Notes: generated by a model from the letters alone, not told the origin. Shown: positions 32,889 to 42,690, counted from the stretch's first letter. The stretch is DNA of 64,000 nucleotides from Erwinia sp. E602 (GCF_018141005.1 NZ_CP046582.1:620001-684000); one strand, 5' to 3'. Translations and numbers: made by a program.

Positions 32889-33367
32889 GCGACGCTATCG
32901 ATCGGGCCGCTGGCCTGACCCCGGAGGATGCGCTGTACCACACCCGCCGCCTGCGGCCGGTGTTTGTTGACGGTGCCGAGCAGTGCCGCCAGTCGGTGCT
33001 GCTGCCGCAGGATGGCCTTGGCCTGAGCGCGGCACTGCGCCTGGCGCTGGCCCGGCGTATCGCTGCGCTGAACGACGATGCGGCGCTGGTGGCGGACTTT
33101 GACGCGCAGCTGGCACAGCAGCAGCCGGACGCCGCGCTGCTGGCGCTGGCCGCCGGGGAAACCCCGGCCGATGCACTGCTGGCCACGCTGGCGCGCCACG
33201 TCGACCGGGTGACCCTGACCCCTGCCCACGCTCAGGCCAGCGATATCCGTCTGCTGGAGCAGGCCGGGCTGAGCAACCCGCAGATTGTGGCGCTCTCCGA
33301 GCTGGTCGCCTTTGTCAATTTCCAGACCCGTATTGCCGCCGGTCTGCGCCTGATGAGGTCCGTATGA
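32885..33367 (+). CDS. Carboxymuconolactone-decarboxylase (CMD)-domain protein, probably Avi_7170 family
   Basis: The 160-residue, Ala/Leu-rich helical protein has no CxxC motif. It resembles the CMD-domain Avi_7170 family by its size, its C-terminal LSELVAFVNFQTRIAAGLRLM and its coupling to an AhpD-type partner. Members of that family usually occur next to the second protein and to ABC importers. No enzymatic activity is established. The start GTG at 32885 overlaps the monooxygenase stop, and its own stop overlaps the next ATG (ATGA). Confidence 0.65.
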   Translation: MSDAIDRAAGLTPEDALYHTRRLRPVFVDGAEQCRQSVLLPQDGLGLSAALRLALARRIAALNDDAALVADFDAQLAQQQPDAALLALAAGETPADALLATLARHVDRVTLTPAHAQASDIRLLEQAGLSNPQIVALSELVAFVNFQTRIAAGLRLMRSV

Positions 33368-33930
33368 TCCCGCTGATTAGCCTCAAGCCGCTGAGCTGGC
33401 ACCCGCACATCGCGCCGCTGGATCTGAATGACGCCACCCCCGCGCAGCTGGAGGCGATGAAGGTAACGCCGTCGAACAAAAAGGTCTCCGACTACGTGCG
33501 CACGCTGGCGCACGATCCGGAAAGTTACGTGGCGCGCACCGTGCTGTTTAACGCGATTATGTACGTCGACGGCGGGCTGGATCGCGCCGACCGCGAGCTG
33601 GGCGCGCTGGGCGCGTCGATGGTCAACGGCTGCACCTACTGCGCCGTGGTCCACGCCCGGCGTCATGCCCAGCTGACCGACAGCCAGGCGGTGATCAGCG
33701 CGCTGTACTTTGACCGTGCGGAAACCCTTGGCCCGCGTGACGCCGCGATCTGGCAGTTTGCCCGCGCGCTCTCGGTCACCCCTTCAGCGGCGACGGCGGA
33801 ACATATCGCCGCGCTGCGCGCCGTCGGACTGGACGAGGCGGAGATCGTCGATCTGATCCACGCCATCGCCATTTTCGGCTGGGCCAACCGCCTGATGCAC
33901 GTTCTCGGTCATGCCGGGATCGAAAAATAA
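33364..33930 (+). CDS. AhpD-type alkylhydroperoxidase-domain protein, probably Avi_7169 family
   Basis: The 188-residue protein carries the AhpD redox motif NGCTYCAVVHARRH (CxxC followed by histidine), typical of CMD-family peroxidase-related enzymes. The surrounding helical bundle and the IHAIAIFGWANRLMHVLG end are also typical. It may reduce a peroxide or dispose of a by-product of the neighbouring monooxygenase, which is inference. It is translationally coupled to the preceding gene and lies 17 bases before the ATPase gene. Confidence 0.75.
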   Translation: MIPLISLKPLSWHPHIAPLDLNDATPAQLEAMKVTPSNKKVSDYVRTLAHDPESYVARTVLFNAIMYVDGGLDRADRELGALGASMVNGCTYCAVVHARRHAQLTDSQAVISALYFDRAETLGPRDAAIWQFARALSVTPSAATAEHIAALRAVGLDEAEIVDLIHAIAIFGWANRLMHVLGHAGIEK

Positions 33931-33947
33931 CCAGGAGCCACCTGCAC

Positions 33948-34685
33948 ATGCTCGAACTCAATAACATCAAGCTGGCCTACGGCAGCAACGAAATCCTGAA
34001 AGGCGTCGACCTGTCGGTGCAACGCGGCGACGTGGTGTCGATTATCGGGCCGAGCGGCACCGGAAAAACCACGCTGCTGCGCTGCATCAACTACCTGGCA
34101 AAACCGGCCTCCGGCACCATCGCGCTGGATCAGATCCGCATGGACTATCAGGCACCGGATAACGCGGCGATCCAGGCGATCCGCCTGCGCACCGCGATGG
34201 TGTTCCAGCAGTTCAATGTGTTCCGCAATATGACGGTACTGGAAAACGTGATGGACCCGCTGGTGGTGGTGCAGCGCAAGTCGAAGCAGGAGGCCCGCGA
34301 GATCGCGGTGCAGGAGCTGGAGCGCGTGGGCCTGTCGGCCAAACTCGACCACTATCCTTCCCAGCTCTCCGGCGGCCAGCTGCAGCGCACCGGCATCGCC
34401 CGCGCGCTGGCGGTACGTCCGGACGTGATGTTATTCGACGAACCCACTTCATCGCTTGACCCGGAACTGGTGGGGGAAGTGCTGAAGGTGATTAAAGACG
34501 TGGCCTCATCGGGGATAACCTCGCTGCTGGTCACCCATGAGATGCAGTTCGCCAAAAGCATCTCTAACCGCATCGTGTTTATGGATCAGGGCATTGTGGC
34601 GGCCGAGGGCAGCCCGGCAGAGATGTTCGAGCGCCCGGCTACGCCACGCCTTGCCCAGTTTCTTAACGCTGAACACGTCATCTGA
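33948..34685 (+). CDS. Polar amino-acid-type ABC transporter, ATP-binding protein
   Basis: The 245-residue ATPase has Walker [13 protein letters not shown] (about residues 34-45), the signature [17 protein letters not shown], Walker [17 protein letters not shown] and the switch histidine in LLVTHEM. It is closest to HisP/GlnQ/ArtP-type importers of amino acids. It precedes a binding protein and two permeases, forming a complete importer. Confidence 0.9.
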   Translation: MLELNNIKLAYGSNEILKGVDLSVQRGDVVSIIGPSGTGKTTLLRCINYLAKPASGTIALDQIRMDYQAPDNAAIQAIRLRTAMVFQQFNVFRNMTVLENVMDPLVVVQRKSKQEAREIAVQELERVGLSAKLDHYPSQLSGGQLQRTGIARALAVRPDVMLFDEPTSSLDPELVGEVLKVIKDVASSGITSLLVTHEMQFAKSISNRIVFMDQGIVAAEGSPAEMFERPATPRLAQFLNAEHVI

Positions 34686-34705
34686 TCATGAAAGGAAACC
34701 GAGAC

Positions 34706-35524
34706 ATGCCAATCACTTTCGCTTTGCGTCGTCTGGCTCTGCCTGGCGCCGTTGCCCTGACCCTGCTGACCGCCGGTCTCGCCCACGCGGCGGAGGCGGT
34801 TCGCACCATTAAAATCGCAACCGCTGCCGAATCCAAACCGCTCTCCTGGGGCGCGATTGGTCACGAACCGGAAGGCTACGAGCCGGACGTGCTGCGCGCG
34901 ATCAACGCTAAACTGCCGCAGTACAAATTTGTGCTGGAAGGCGCGGCGGATATCGCCCAGGAGACCGGCCTGGTGACCGGCAAATATGATGCGGCCACCG
35001 GCGGTTATTACAGAAACCCGGCCCGCAGCAGGCAGTTCCTGATCCCTGACAGCCCGCTCGGTGCCAGCCTGATGAAGATCTACAGCCGCAGCGACAGCAA
35101 CATCAACGGCATGAAGGATCTGGTCGGTAAAAACATCGTGCCGGTGACCGCCGGCGGCGGGGTCTACAAGTTTGTCACCCAGTGGCAGCAGGAGAACCCG
35201 AGCGACAAGGTGACCATCAAAGCCTCCAGCGCCGGTATCCCTTACCCGGACCGCCTGAAGGAAGTGCAGAACGGCAAATATGACGCGCTGATCCTGCCGT
35301 CTAATCTGGGCGAGCAGACGGTAATCGATAACCAGAAGCTGAGCATTAAAGCCAGCGAGCCGGTCTCGATCAACAACACCTATGTGCTGATCCACCGCGA
35401 TGATGAGAATCAGGCGCTGAATGACGATATCGCTAAGGCGCTGAAAGAGCTCAGAGAAGATGGCACGCTGGATAAGCTGTCGCAGAAGTGGTTCGGCGAA
35501 GACGTAGTTAAGTACATCAAGTAA
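34706..35524 (+). CDS. Periplasmic amino-acid-type ABC transporter substrate-binding protein
   Basis: The 272-residue precursor has a signal peptide (about 1-29, ending LAHAAEA) and a type-II periplasmic binding protein fold (SBP_bac_3 style) with ESKPLSWGAIGHEPEGYEPD at the mature N terminus and LREDGTLDKLSQKWFGED at the C terminus. An in-frame ATG at 34688 has no ribosome site, whereas AAAGGAAA stands 8 bases before 34706. The ligand is not deducible; the operon's monooxygenase suggests an unusual amino-acid-like or sulfur compound. Confidence 0.85.
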   Translation: MPITFALRRLALPGAVALTLLTAGLAHAAEAVRTIKIATAAESKPLSWGAIGHEPEGYEPDVLRAINAKLPQYKFVLEGAADIAQETGLVTGKYDAATGGYYRNPARSRQFLIPDSPLGASLMKIYSRSDSNINGMKDLVGKNIVPVTAGGGVYKFVTQWQQENPSDKVTIKASSAGIPYPDRLKEVQNGKYDALILPSNLGEQTVIDNQKLSIKASEPVSINNTYVLIHRDDENQALNDDIAKALKELREDGTLDKLSQKWFGEDVVKYIK

Positions 35525-35595
35525 CGGATTTACCGCTGGCCGCTGCTGAGCCGGCCAGCGGGCAAAGCTGAACTGCCATTGAGGAGTGTTTCACC

Positions 35596-36300
35596 GTGCA
35601 TCTTTCGACCATGATCCCCGAACTGCTCTCGGCTTTGCCGTTGACGCTGGCGATAATGTTTGTCGCCCTGATCGTCGGTTTTGGGCTGGCGCTGCTCGCC
35701 ACCACCCTGCGCGTGCGCCGCGTGCTGCTGCTCAGCCAGCTGGCCGATCTGTACGTCTCCTACGCGCGCAGCGTCCCGGTGGTGCTGCAGCTGTTTGTCG
35801 CCTACTACGGCCTGCCGCTGGTGGCCGGTCTGTTTGGCATAAAAGATTTCTTCTCAGCAGAGGTGGCGTCGATGGTCGGGCTGAGCCTGTACCACGGCGG
35901 CTACCTCTCTGAAGTAATACGTCCTGCCTGGCTGGCGGTCGAGCGCGGCCAGCACGATGCCGCCGACAGCCTCGGCTACCCGCTGCGCCATAAAATCCGC
36001 CGCGTTATCGGCCCGCAGGCGCTGCATATTGCGCTGCCCGGCTACGGGAATGCGGTGATCTACCTGATCCACAACGTGGCGCTGGTGATGTATATCGGCG
36101 CGGCCGACGTGATGGCCACCGCGCACCTGATTATGGAGCGCGACTACAACCAGTATCAGTTTGGCACCTACCTGGTGCTGGCCGTGCTCTACTCGCTGCT
36201 GTGCCTGGCAGCGTGGCTGGTGGTGCGCTTCTTCGAAGCGCGTCAGGGGAAATACACCCGCGAAGGGGCGGCGAAGGTTAAATTCACCGCCAGCGTCTGA
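35596..36300 (+). CDS. Amino-acid-type ABC transporter permease (first)
   Basis: The 234-residue membrane protein has about five hydrophobic segments. Its cytoplasmic EAA-type loop lies around residues 120-142, with the HDAADSLGYP core, as in HisM/GlnP permeases. The start is GTG at 35596, with GAGGAG nine bases before it. A 71-base gap follows the binding-protein gene. Together with the next gene it forms the heterodimeric membrane channel. Confidence 0.88.
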   Translation: MHLSTMIPELLSALPLTLAIMFVALIVGFGLALLATTLRVRRVLLLSQLADLYVSYARSVPVVLQLFVAYYGLPLVAGLFGIKDFFSAEVASMVGLSLYHGGYLSEVIRPAWLAVERGQHDAADSLGYPLRHKIRRVIGPQALHIALPGYGNAVIYLIHNVALVMYIGAADVMATAHLIMERDYNQYQFGTYLVLAVLYSLLCLAAWLVVRFFEARQGKYTREGAAKVKFTASV

Positions 36301-36316
36301 CTAAGAGAGTAAGACT

Positions 36317-37009
36317 ATGTTTGATACCGATGTGTTGCTGCCGGACTTTCTGAGCATTCTTGACGCCGTACCGGTAACGCTGCTGATGGCGGTGACCATT
36401 TTCCTGCTCTCCACGCTGCTGGGCGGGCTGTTTGCGCTGATAGAGCACAAGCGCATCCCGCTGCTGCGTCAGTTGGTCATCGGCTACAAGGTGGTCTTCA
36501 AAGGCGTGCCGATGGTGATCGTCATCTTCCTCGCCTACTACGGCCTGCCGCCGGCGCTGCACTTTATCGCCGGGGTGCTCAGCGTCGAGGTTAACGCCCA
36601 CTCGCTGCCGAACTGGGTGATTGTGATTGTGGCGCTGACCGCCTGCGTGGCGGCGTTTCAGGCCGAGGTGGTAAAAGGGGCGCTGAACGCCTTTGACAGC
36701 GGGCAGGCCGATGCCGCGCATTCGCTGGGCTACAGCGGCTGGCAGCTGTTTCGCCGGGTGCTGTTCCCGCAGATTATCGTTTCGGCGATCCCCGATCTCG
36801 CCAACGCATTTATGGTGATCATGAAGGCGCTGTCGCTGGCCTTCGCCATCGAGGTGGTCGATATCTTCGCCCAGGCGCAGCTGACCGCCGCGCTGAACTT
36901 CTACTACCTGGAAGCCTTCCTGGTGGCGGTGGTGTTCTACATGGTGATTGCCTGGGTAGTGACCAGGGCGGCCGATAAAATCGAGGCGCGGCTGCGGGTG
37001 CGTACCTGA
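36317..37009 (+). CDS. Amino-acid-type ABC transporter permease (second)
   Basis: The 230-residue permease has the same architecture as the gene before it, with the EAA loop around residues 130-152 (QADAAHSLGYSGWQLF). It starts 16 bases after the preceding stop. A CCGCG/CGCGG hairpin at about 37041-37060 may end the transcript. Confidence 0.88.
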   Translation: MFDTDVLLPDFLSILDAVPVTLLMAVTIFLLSTLLGGLFALIEHKRIPLLRQLVIGYKVVFKGVPMVIVIFLAYYGLPPALHFIAGVLSVEVNAHSLPNWVIVIVALTACVAAFQAEVVKGALNAFDSGQADAAHSLGYSGWQLFRRVLFPQIIVSAIPDLANAFMVIMKALSLAFAIEVVDIFAQAQLTAALNFYYLEAFLVAVVFYMVIAWVVTRAADKIEARLRVRT

Positions 37010-37193
37010 TCGCAGCCGGGCGCCGTAGCGGGTGCGCACCTGGCCGCGAACGCAACGCGGCGGCTACGCACCCCATCGCAACCAGAGCGTGGCGGCCGTG
37101 GTGCTGCTGTATGGCTGAGCGGGATGAGATGGGTTACTTCGCGCGGTGAATAGGGTTTAATAGCGGGCAACTGCCCGCTATCAGGATTTCCGT

Positions 37194-38093
37194 GTGAAAA
37201 TCACCCTTGAAGAGCTGCGTGCCTGGCTGGCGGTGGTCGACTGCGGTTCGATCACCGCCGCCGCCGAACAGCTGAACCAGACCACCTCCGGCATCAGCCG
37301 CGCCATCAGCCGGCTGGAGAACAAGCTGCAGACCACGCTGCTGCAGCGCACCACCCGGCGGCTGGTTCTCACCGACGAAGGGCAGCTGTTTCTGCAGCAT
37401 GCCCGCCAGATCCTCGATGCCGTTGAGGTGGCGGAAGAGGCCGTTACCCGGCGGCAGGAAACCCCCTCCGGCCATCTGCGCATCAACGCCGCAATGCCGT
37501 TTATGCTGCACGTTATCGTGCCGCTGGTGGATGAATTTTCCCGCCGCTATCCGCAGATTACCCTCGAACTGAACACCGACGAGCTGAATATCGATCTGCT
37601 GGAGCAGCAGACCGATATCGCCATCCGCATTGGGGAACTGCGCGACTCAACCTTACATGCACGTTTTCTTGGTCGCAGCCGTCTGCAGCTGATGGCCAGC
37701 CCGGCCTATCTGGCCCGCCACGGCGCACCGCAGAGTGTGGCGGAACTGGCGCAGCACCGGCTGCTGGGGTTCAGCTACCCGGAGCAGCTTAACCGCTGGC
37801 CGGTGGATGACGAAAACGGCGAGCCGCTGCATATCACCCCGACGATTGCCACCTCCAGCGGCGAAACCCAGCGGCTGCTGGCGGTGCACGGGCAGGGAAT
37901 TGTGCGCATCTCGCACTACCTCAGCCGGGAGGATCAGGCGGCCGGCCGGCTGGTACCGCTGCTGGAAGCCGAAACGAAACAACTCAGCCACCCGATCCAT
38001 GCGGTCTACTACCGCAACAGCGCGCTCTCGACCCGCATTCGCTGCTTCCTCGATTTTCTTAGCGAACAGCTGACGGAGAAGCAGCTGCTGTAG
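37194..38093 (+). CDS. LysR-family transcriptional regulator
   Basis: The 299-residue protein has the N-terminal winged helix-turn-helix (about 1-60; DCGSITAAAEQLNQTTSGIS and LENKLQTTLLQRTTRRL) and a C-terminal effector-binding domain. It resembles the YhaJ/DsdC-like general LysR group rather than a named regulator. It lies 184 bases downstream of the permease on the same strand, so it may control the monooxygenase/ABC operon or be part of it. The start is GTG. A family B repeat follows in its 3' region. Confidence 0.85.
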   Translation: MKITLEELRAWLAVVDCGSITAAAEQLNQTTSGISRAISRLENKLQTTLLQRTTRRLVLTDEGQLFLQHARQILDAVEVAEEAVTRRQETPSGHLRINAAMPFMLHVIVPLVDEFSRRYPQITLELNTDELNIDLLEQQTDIAIRIGELRDSTLHARFLGRSRLQLMASPAYLARHGAPQSVAELAQHRLLGFSYPEQLNRWPVDDENGEPLHITPTIATSSGETQRLLAVHGQGIVRISHYLSREDQAAGRLVPLLEAETKQLSHPIHAVYYRNSALSTRIRCFLDFLSEQLTEKQLL

Positions 38094-38137
38094 TCAAAGA
38101 GCGATCTATCCGACAGCGACATCAGAAATTACGGGCA

Positions 38138-38240
38138 ATCGGGTGTATCCGGGTTAGCGGACCGTCGGCGGCCAGGGATGGCCGCCGACGAGCGCACATG
38201 GATGTGTTTATAGCGTGTCCGCGTTCCGGATACACCCGAT
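38138..38240 (+). repeat. 103-bp structured extragenic repeat, family B, second copy
   Basis: The ends ATCGGGTGTATCCGG and CCGGATACACCCGAT pair over 15 bp. Inside are GCGGAC/GTCCGC, the hairpin CGGCGGCCA-GGGA-TGGCCGCCG and CACA-TGGA-TGTG. Relative to the copy at 11566 both arms of the outer stem and the first hairpin changed together. It lies between convergent lysR and mdaB. Confidence 0.85.
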
Positions 38241-38297
38241 ACGCCGGGCATCTGGACTGGCAGCGACAGAAGTCCGACGCAAGCCTTACGGCCGGGA

Positions 38298-38885
38298 TTA
38301 AGCCTGACCGAATACGGCCGCCAGATGCGTACGCCAGCGGGCGATATCGCCTTCGATGTCCGGCTGCTTGATGACGTCGTTGCAGATAAAGGTCGGCAGA
38401 CCGTGCATACCGAGGAACTGGTTAGCCTTATGGAAGTGCAGGTACACGCCGTCCACGCCCACCCCTTCAAAGAACTGTTCCGGGTCGGTAAACGCCTGCA
38501 GCGGCGCGTTCCAGGTCAGCGACAGCAGGTAGCTTTTGCCCTGCAGCAGGCCGCCGGAACCGTACTTCTTCGCCGCGTCGGAGCGGGTGCGGCCGTCGCT
38601 GGCGTACAGTTTGCCGTGGCCTTCGGTAAACACCTCATCAATATACTTTTTCAGCGTCCACGGCTCGCCCATCCACCAGCCGGGCATCTGATAGATCACC
38701 GTGTCTGCGGCGAGGTATTTTTCGATTTCATCGGCGACCACGTAGCCGTCGTCCACCACGGTGACCTCTACGTCGTGCCCGGCGTCGCGCAGGAAGCTGG
38801 CGGCCACGCCGGTCAGGGTATGGTTCAGTTCGCCTTTGGAGTGGGCGAAGGTTTTACCAGCATCAAGGATCAGAATTTTGCTCAT
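38298..38885 (-). CDS. mdaB: NAD(P)H:quinone oxidoreductase MdaB
   Basis: The 195-residue flavodoxin-fold enzyme reduces quinones by two electrons with FAD. It starts MSKILILDAGKTFAHSKGEL and has the conserved YQMPGWWMGEPWTLKKYIDE active-site segment. It is converged on by the LysR gene. In E. coli mdaB is also close to parE. Confidence 0.95.
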   Translation of the reverse strand: MSKILILDAGKTFAHSKGELNHTLTGVAASFLRDAGHDVEVTVVDDGYVVADEIEKYLAADTVIYQMPGWWMGEPWTLKKYIDEVFTEGHGKLYASDGRTRSDAAKKYGSGGLLQGKSYLLSLTWNAPLQAFTDPEQFFEGVGVDGVYLHFHKANQFLGMHGLPTFICNDVIKQPDIEGDIARWRTHLAAVFGQA

Positions 38886-39307
38886 GGGGTTGCTCTCGGT
38901 TCATGAAGTTGACGCCATTCTAGCCGGGCAGCCGCAGCGGAAAAATGCGTGGATGATCACAACATTATTGACTGGACGGCAACAATGATCGGCAAAACCG
39001 GGCTGAATCTGACGTGTAAAACGGAGATGACAATGGGTGGGACAACAAAAGAGGTGCGTCCTGCTGAGACAGGCTGTTGGCAGCAAGGGGAGTACCGCTG
39101 AGGCTTAACGCAATTTAACGTGTCATTTTTTCGTGCTGTTCGTACTCGCTGTGCTAATAATTGGCTCAGTCGTTTTTTCTAAAGCTGATTTTTAACAGCG
39201 GCTTACTATGTTCAGCAGTTTCATCAATCATCCCGAAAACCACAGCAGAATATCGGCTCATTGCGGATGCTGGCACGGGATAACAGGGAAAAGGATAAAG
39301 GGGCGAA
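38886..39307. other. Gap between mdaB and the ROK kinase gene
   Basis: These 422 bases must hold the mdaB and kinase promoters, but none is convincing. A 22-codon frame (39033-39101) with GGAG six bases before its ATG is noted separately. The segment 39110-39240 is AT-rich. The kinase gene has AAAGGATAAAGGGG just upstream. Confidence 0.4.
39033..39101 (+). CDS. Possible 22-residue small ORF, unknown
   Basis: A short frame MGGTTKEVRPAETGCWQQGE plus two residues has GGAG at 39023-39026, six bases before its ATG. The ETGCWQQGE stretch resembles the PxTGxWQ tail motif of some larger proteins, so it could be a remnant. Coding is unproven. Confidence 0.2.
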   Translation: MGGTTKEVRPAETGCWQQGEYR

Positions 39308-40246
39308 ATGAACAATCACCTGGAGAAGGTCTGGCTGACGATTGATATCGGCGGAACCCGGTTAAAGTACGGCGTGTTTAATCAACAGGGCGAGATCATC
39401 GAAAAGCACTCGCGGGCCACACAGAGTGACTCGCTGGCGGCGTTTCTGGCGGATTTCTATGCCGGGATTGACAGCCTGGCGTACCGCTTCAGCGGCATCG
39501 GCATCAGCTGCCCCGGCGCTATCGATCCGCTGAATCAGGTGATCTATGAAGGCGGCGCGCTGCGCTTTCTGCACGGCGTGCGCCTCGGTGAGCTGCTTAA
39601 CGCACGTTATAACCTGCCGGTAGCGATCGAAAATGACGGCAAAATCGTGGCCTGTGCCGAACAGTACGGCGGCAGTCTGCAGGGGGTGGCAGACGGAGTG
39701 GCGATCACGCTCGGCACCGGGGTGGGCGGCGGCATTATCCTTAACCATCAGCTGCGCAGCGGTAACCACTTCCGCGCCGGCGAGCTGAGCTTTATCGTCA
39801 GCCGCTTCACCGCCGGTGACGTGCGCTGGGCAGGCCAGCTGGCCTCGGCGGTCAACACCATCAAAGCGATCAACCAGGTCAAAGACCATGCTGACCTGAC
39901 CGACGGCGAGACGGCGCTGCGCTATGTTAACGACGGTGACCCGCAGGCGCGGGCGATTTTTGATGACTTCTGTCGTGAGGTTGCCCGGCTGTTGTTCAAC
40001 CTGCACAGCACGCTGGACGTGCAGAAAATCGTCATTGGCGGCGGCATCAGCGCGCAGCCGGTGCTGCTGGAGCGCGTGCGCCACCACTTTGCTCAGCTGG
40101 TCGCTGAGAGCCGTCAGTTTGGTGACTTCCCGTTCCCGGAAATTGACCGCTGCCACTATCAGAACGATGCCGCGCTGTACGGTGCCTTCTTTAAGCTAAC
40201 CCGGCAGGCTGACCCCGCGCTCACGGCGTCGCAGGCCGCTGGCTGA
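39308..40246 (+). CDS. ROK-family sugar kinase (beta-glucoside-kinase-like)
   Basis: The 312-residue protein has the ROK ATP motifs TIDIGGTRLKYGVF (about 11-24), ITLGTGVGGGIILN (about 136) and KIVIGGGIS (about 242), with the catalytic Asp in ENDGK (about 107). The usual ROK zinc motif CxCGxxGC is missing after the RAGELSF segment, as I recall for BglK-type beta-glucoside kinases. There is no DNA-binding domain, so it is a kinase rather than a repressor. No sugar transporter or hydrolase gene is adjacent, and the substrate is unknown. Confidence 0.78.
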   Translation: MNNHLEKVWLTIDIGGTRLKYGVFNQQGEIIEKHSRATQSDSLAAFLADFYAGIDSLAYRFSGIGISCPGAIDPLNQVIYEGGALRFLHGVRLGELLNARYNLPVAIENDGKIVACAEQYGGSLQGVADGVAITLGTGVGGGIILNHQLRSGNHFRAGELSFIVSRFTAGDVRWAGQLASAVNTIKAINQVKDHADLTDGETALRYVNDGDPQARAIFDDFCREVARLLFNLHSTLDVQKIVIGGGISAQPVLLERVRHHFAQLVAESRQFGDFPFPEIDRCHYQNDAALYGAFFKLTRQADPALTASQAAG

Positions 40247-40408
40247 GCCGCGGCTGCGTGGGTGAAAGTCGTATGGGTTCTGCGCCACAAACCCGGCGGT
40301 TATCGGTGCAGAGCCCCGGCGAATAAGGTACTATCCTCGCCAAACAAGGCTTGTGTGGCACGCAACCCGCTGTAAGCACTAACGCCCGGATGTGAGGAAA
40401 ACAGATAC

Positions 40409-42679
40409 ATGAGCGACTTGACGCAGGACGGCGCAGAGCGCCTTGCCCTGCATAAATTTACGGAAAACGCCTATCTCAACTACTCCATGTACGTGATCAT
40501 GGACAGGGCGCTTCCCTATATTGGCGATGGCCTCAAGCCGGTTCAGCGCCGCATCGTCTATGCCATGTCTGAGCTGGGGCTGAACAACAGCGCAAAATTT
40601 AAGAAGTCGGCGCGTACCGTCGGTGACGTGCTGGGTAAATATCACCCGCACGGCGACAGCGCCTGCTACGAAGCGATGGTGCTGATGGCGCAGCCGTTCT
40701 CCTACCGCTACCCGCTGGTAGACGGTCAGGGCAACTGGGGTGCGCCGGATGACCCGAAATCCTTCGCCGCCATGCGTTATACCGAGTCACGCCTGTCGAA
40801 ATACGCCGAAGTGCTGCTTGGCGAGCTGGGGCAGGGCACGGTTGACTATATTCCAAACTTCGACGGCACCATGCAGGAGCCGAAGATGCTGCCGGCGCGG
40901 CTGCCGAATATTCTGCTGAACGGCACCACCGGCATCGCGGTCGGCATGGCCACCGACATCCCACCGCACAACCTGCGCGAAGTGGCGAAAGCGGCGATGG
41001 CGCTGATCGACAGCCCGAAAACCACGCTGGATGAGCTGCTGGATATCGTGCAGGGGCCGGACTACCCGACCGAAGCGGAAATCATTACCCCGCGCAGCGA
41101 AATCCGCAAAATTTACCAGAGCGGGCGCGGATCGGTGCGCATGCGCGCGGTGTGGAAGCGTGAGGATGGCGATGTGGTGATCACCGCGCTGCCGCACCAG
41201 GTCTCCGGCGCGCGCGTGCTGGAACAGATCGCGGCGCAGATGCGCAATAAAAAGCTGCCGATGGTCGAAGACCTGCGCGACGAATCCAACCACGAAAACC
41301 CGACCCGCCTGGTGATCGTGCCGCGTTCTAACCGCGTCGATATGGATCAGGTGATGAACCACCTGTTTGCCACCACCGACCTGGAGCGCAGCTACCGCAT
41401 TAACCTGAATATGATCGGGCTGGATAACCGTCCGGCGGTGAAAAACCTGCTGGAGATCCTCAGCGAGTGGCTGGTCTATCGCCGTGATACGGTGCGCCGC
41501 CGCCTCAACTACCGGCTGGAGAAGGTTGAGAAGCGTCTGCATATCCTGGAAGGCTTGCTGAAGGCATTCCTCAATATCGACGAGGTGATCCATATCATCC
41601 GCAGCGAGGATGAACCGAAGCCGGTACTGATGTCGCGCTTCGAACTGTCGGAAACTCAGGCGGAAGCAATCCTCGAGCTGAAACTGCGCCACCTGGCGAA
41701 GCTGGAAGAGATGAAGATCCGCGGCGAGCAGGCCGAGCTGGAAAAAGAGCGTGATTACCTGCTGGGCGTACTCGGCTCCGAACGTAAGATGAACACGCTG
41801 CTGAAGAAAGAGCTGCAGGCCGACAGCGACGCCTACGGTGACGATCGTCGTTCTCCGCTGCGCGAGCGCGAAGAGGCGAAAGCGATCAGCGAAACCGAGC
41901 TGGTACCGTCAGAGCCGGTAACCATCGTGCTGTCACAGATGGGCTGGGTGCGCAGCGCCAAGGGCCACGATATCGACCCGACCGGCCTCAGCTATAAGGC
42001 CGGCGACACCTTCCTTGCCGCCGCGCGCGGCAAGAGCAATCAGCCGGTGGTGTTTATCGACTCCACCGGCCGCAGCTACGCGCTGGACGCGGTTACGCTG
42101 CCGTCCGCGCGCGGCCAGGGCGAGCCGCTGACCGGCAAGCTGACGCCGCCACCGGGTGCGGTGATGGAGCAGGTGCTGATGGCGCCAGACGAGCAGAAGC
42201 TGCTGATGGCCTCGGATGCCGGCTACGGCTTCGTCTGTACCTTCAGCGACCTGGTATCGCGCAACCGCGCCGGTAAGGCGCTGCTGGCGCTGCCGCAAAA
42301 CGCGCGGGTGATGAATCCGCAGGCGATTAACGGCGACGAGCTGCTGCTGGCAATCACCGCCGCCGGCCGCATGCTGATGTTCCCGGTGGCCGATCTGCCG
42401 CAGCTGGCGAAAGGCAAGGGCAACAAAATTGTCTCAATCCCTTCGGCGGAAGCGGCCTCCGGTGAGGACAGGCTGGCCTGGCTGCTGCTGCTGACGCCGG
42501 AAAATGCCATCACCCTGCACGTCGGCAAGCGCAAGCTGACGCTGAAGCCGGCTGACCTGCAGAAGTTCCGCGCCGAGCGCGGCCGCCGTGGCACCCTGCT
42601 GCCGCGTGGCCTGCAGCGTATTGACCGCGTGGACGTTGACGGGCCGGCGCGTCCCGCCCGAGACGACAGCGAAGAGTAA
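40409..42679 (+). CDS. parC: DNA topoisomerase IV subunit A ParC
   Basis: The 756-residue subunit breaks and rejoins DNA in topoisomerase IV. The catalytic tyrosine is in [10 protein letters not shown] (Tyr120 by E. coli numbering). The quinolone-resistance region [13 protein letters not shown] carries Ser and Glu at positions 80 and 84, the susceptible state. The C-terminal beta-pinwheel domain follows. It lies upstream of plsC, and a CCGGCTG/CAGCCGG hairpin at 42691-42714 separates them. Confidence 0.98.
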   Translation: MSDLTQDGAERLALHKFTENAYLNYSMYVIMDRALPYIGDGLKPVQRRIVYAMSELGLNNSAKFKKSARTVGDVLGKYHPHGDSACYEAMVLMAQPFSYRYPLVDGQGNWGAPDDPKSFAAMRYTESRLSKYAEVLLGELGQGTVDYIPNFDGTMQEPKMLPARLPNILLNGTTGIAVGMATDIPPHNLREVAKAAMALIDSPKTTLDELLDIVQGPDYPTEAEIITPRSEIRKIYQSGRGSVRMRAVWKREDGDVVITALPHQVSGARVLEQIAAQMRNKKLPMVEDLRDESNHENPTRLVIVPRSNRVDMDQVMNHLFATTDLERSYRINLNMIGLDNRPAVKNLLEILSEWLVYRRDTVRRRLNYRLEKVEKRLHILEGLLKAFLNIDEVIHIIRSEDEPKPVLMSRFELSETQAEAILELKLRHLAKLEEMKIRGEQAELEKERDYLLGVLGSERKMNTLLKKELQADSDAYGDDRRSPLREREEAKAISETELVPSEPVTIVLSQMGWVRSAKGHDIDPTGLSYKAGDTFLAAARGKSNQPVVFIDSTGRSYALDAVTLPSARGQGEPLTGKLTPPPGAVMEQVLMAPDEQKLLMASDAGYGFVCTFSDLVSRNRAGKALLALPQNARVMNPQAINGDELLLAITAAGRMLMFPVADLPQLAKGKGNKIVSIPSAEAASGEDRLAWLLLLTPENAITLHVGKRKLTLKPADLQKFRAERGRRGTLLPRGLQRIDRVDVDGPARPARDDSEE

Positions 42680-42690
42680 CCCCGTGATTG

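Noticed and set aside
37010..37190. Third structured-repeat family after the second ABC permease gene
   Set aside because: There are several GC-rich partial palindromes, but no second copy and no GGA-loop architecture; at most an ordinary 3' hairpin.
40640..40700. Quinolone-resistance substitution in ParC
   Set aside because: Positions 80 and 84 carry Ser and Glu, the ordinary susceptible residues.
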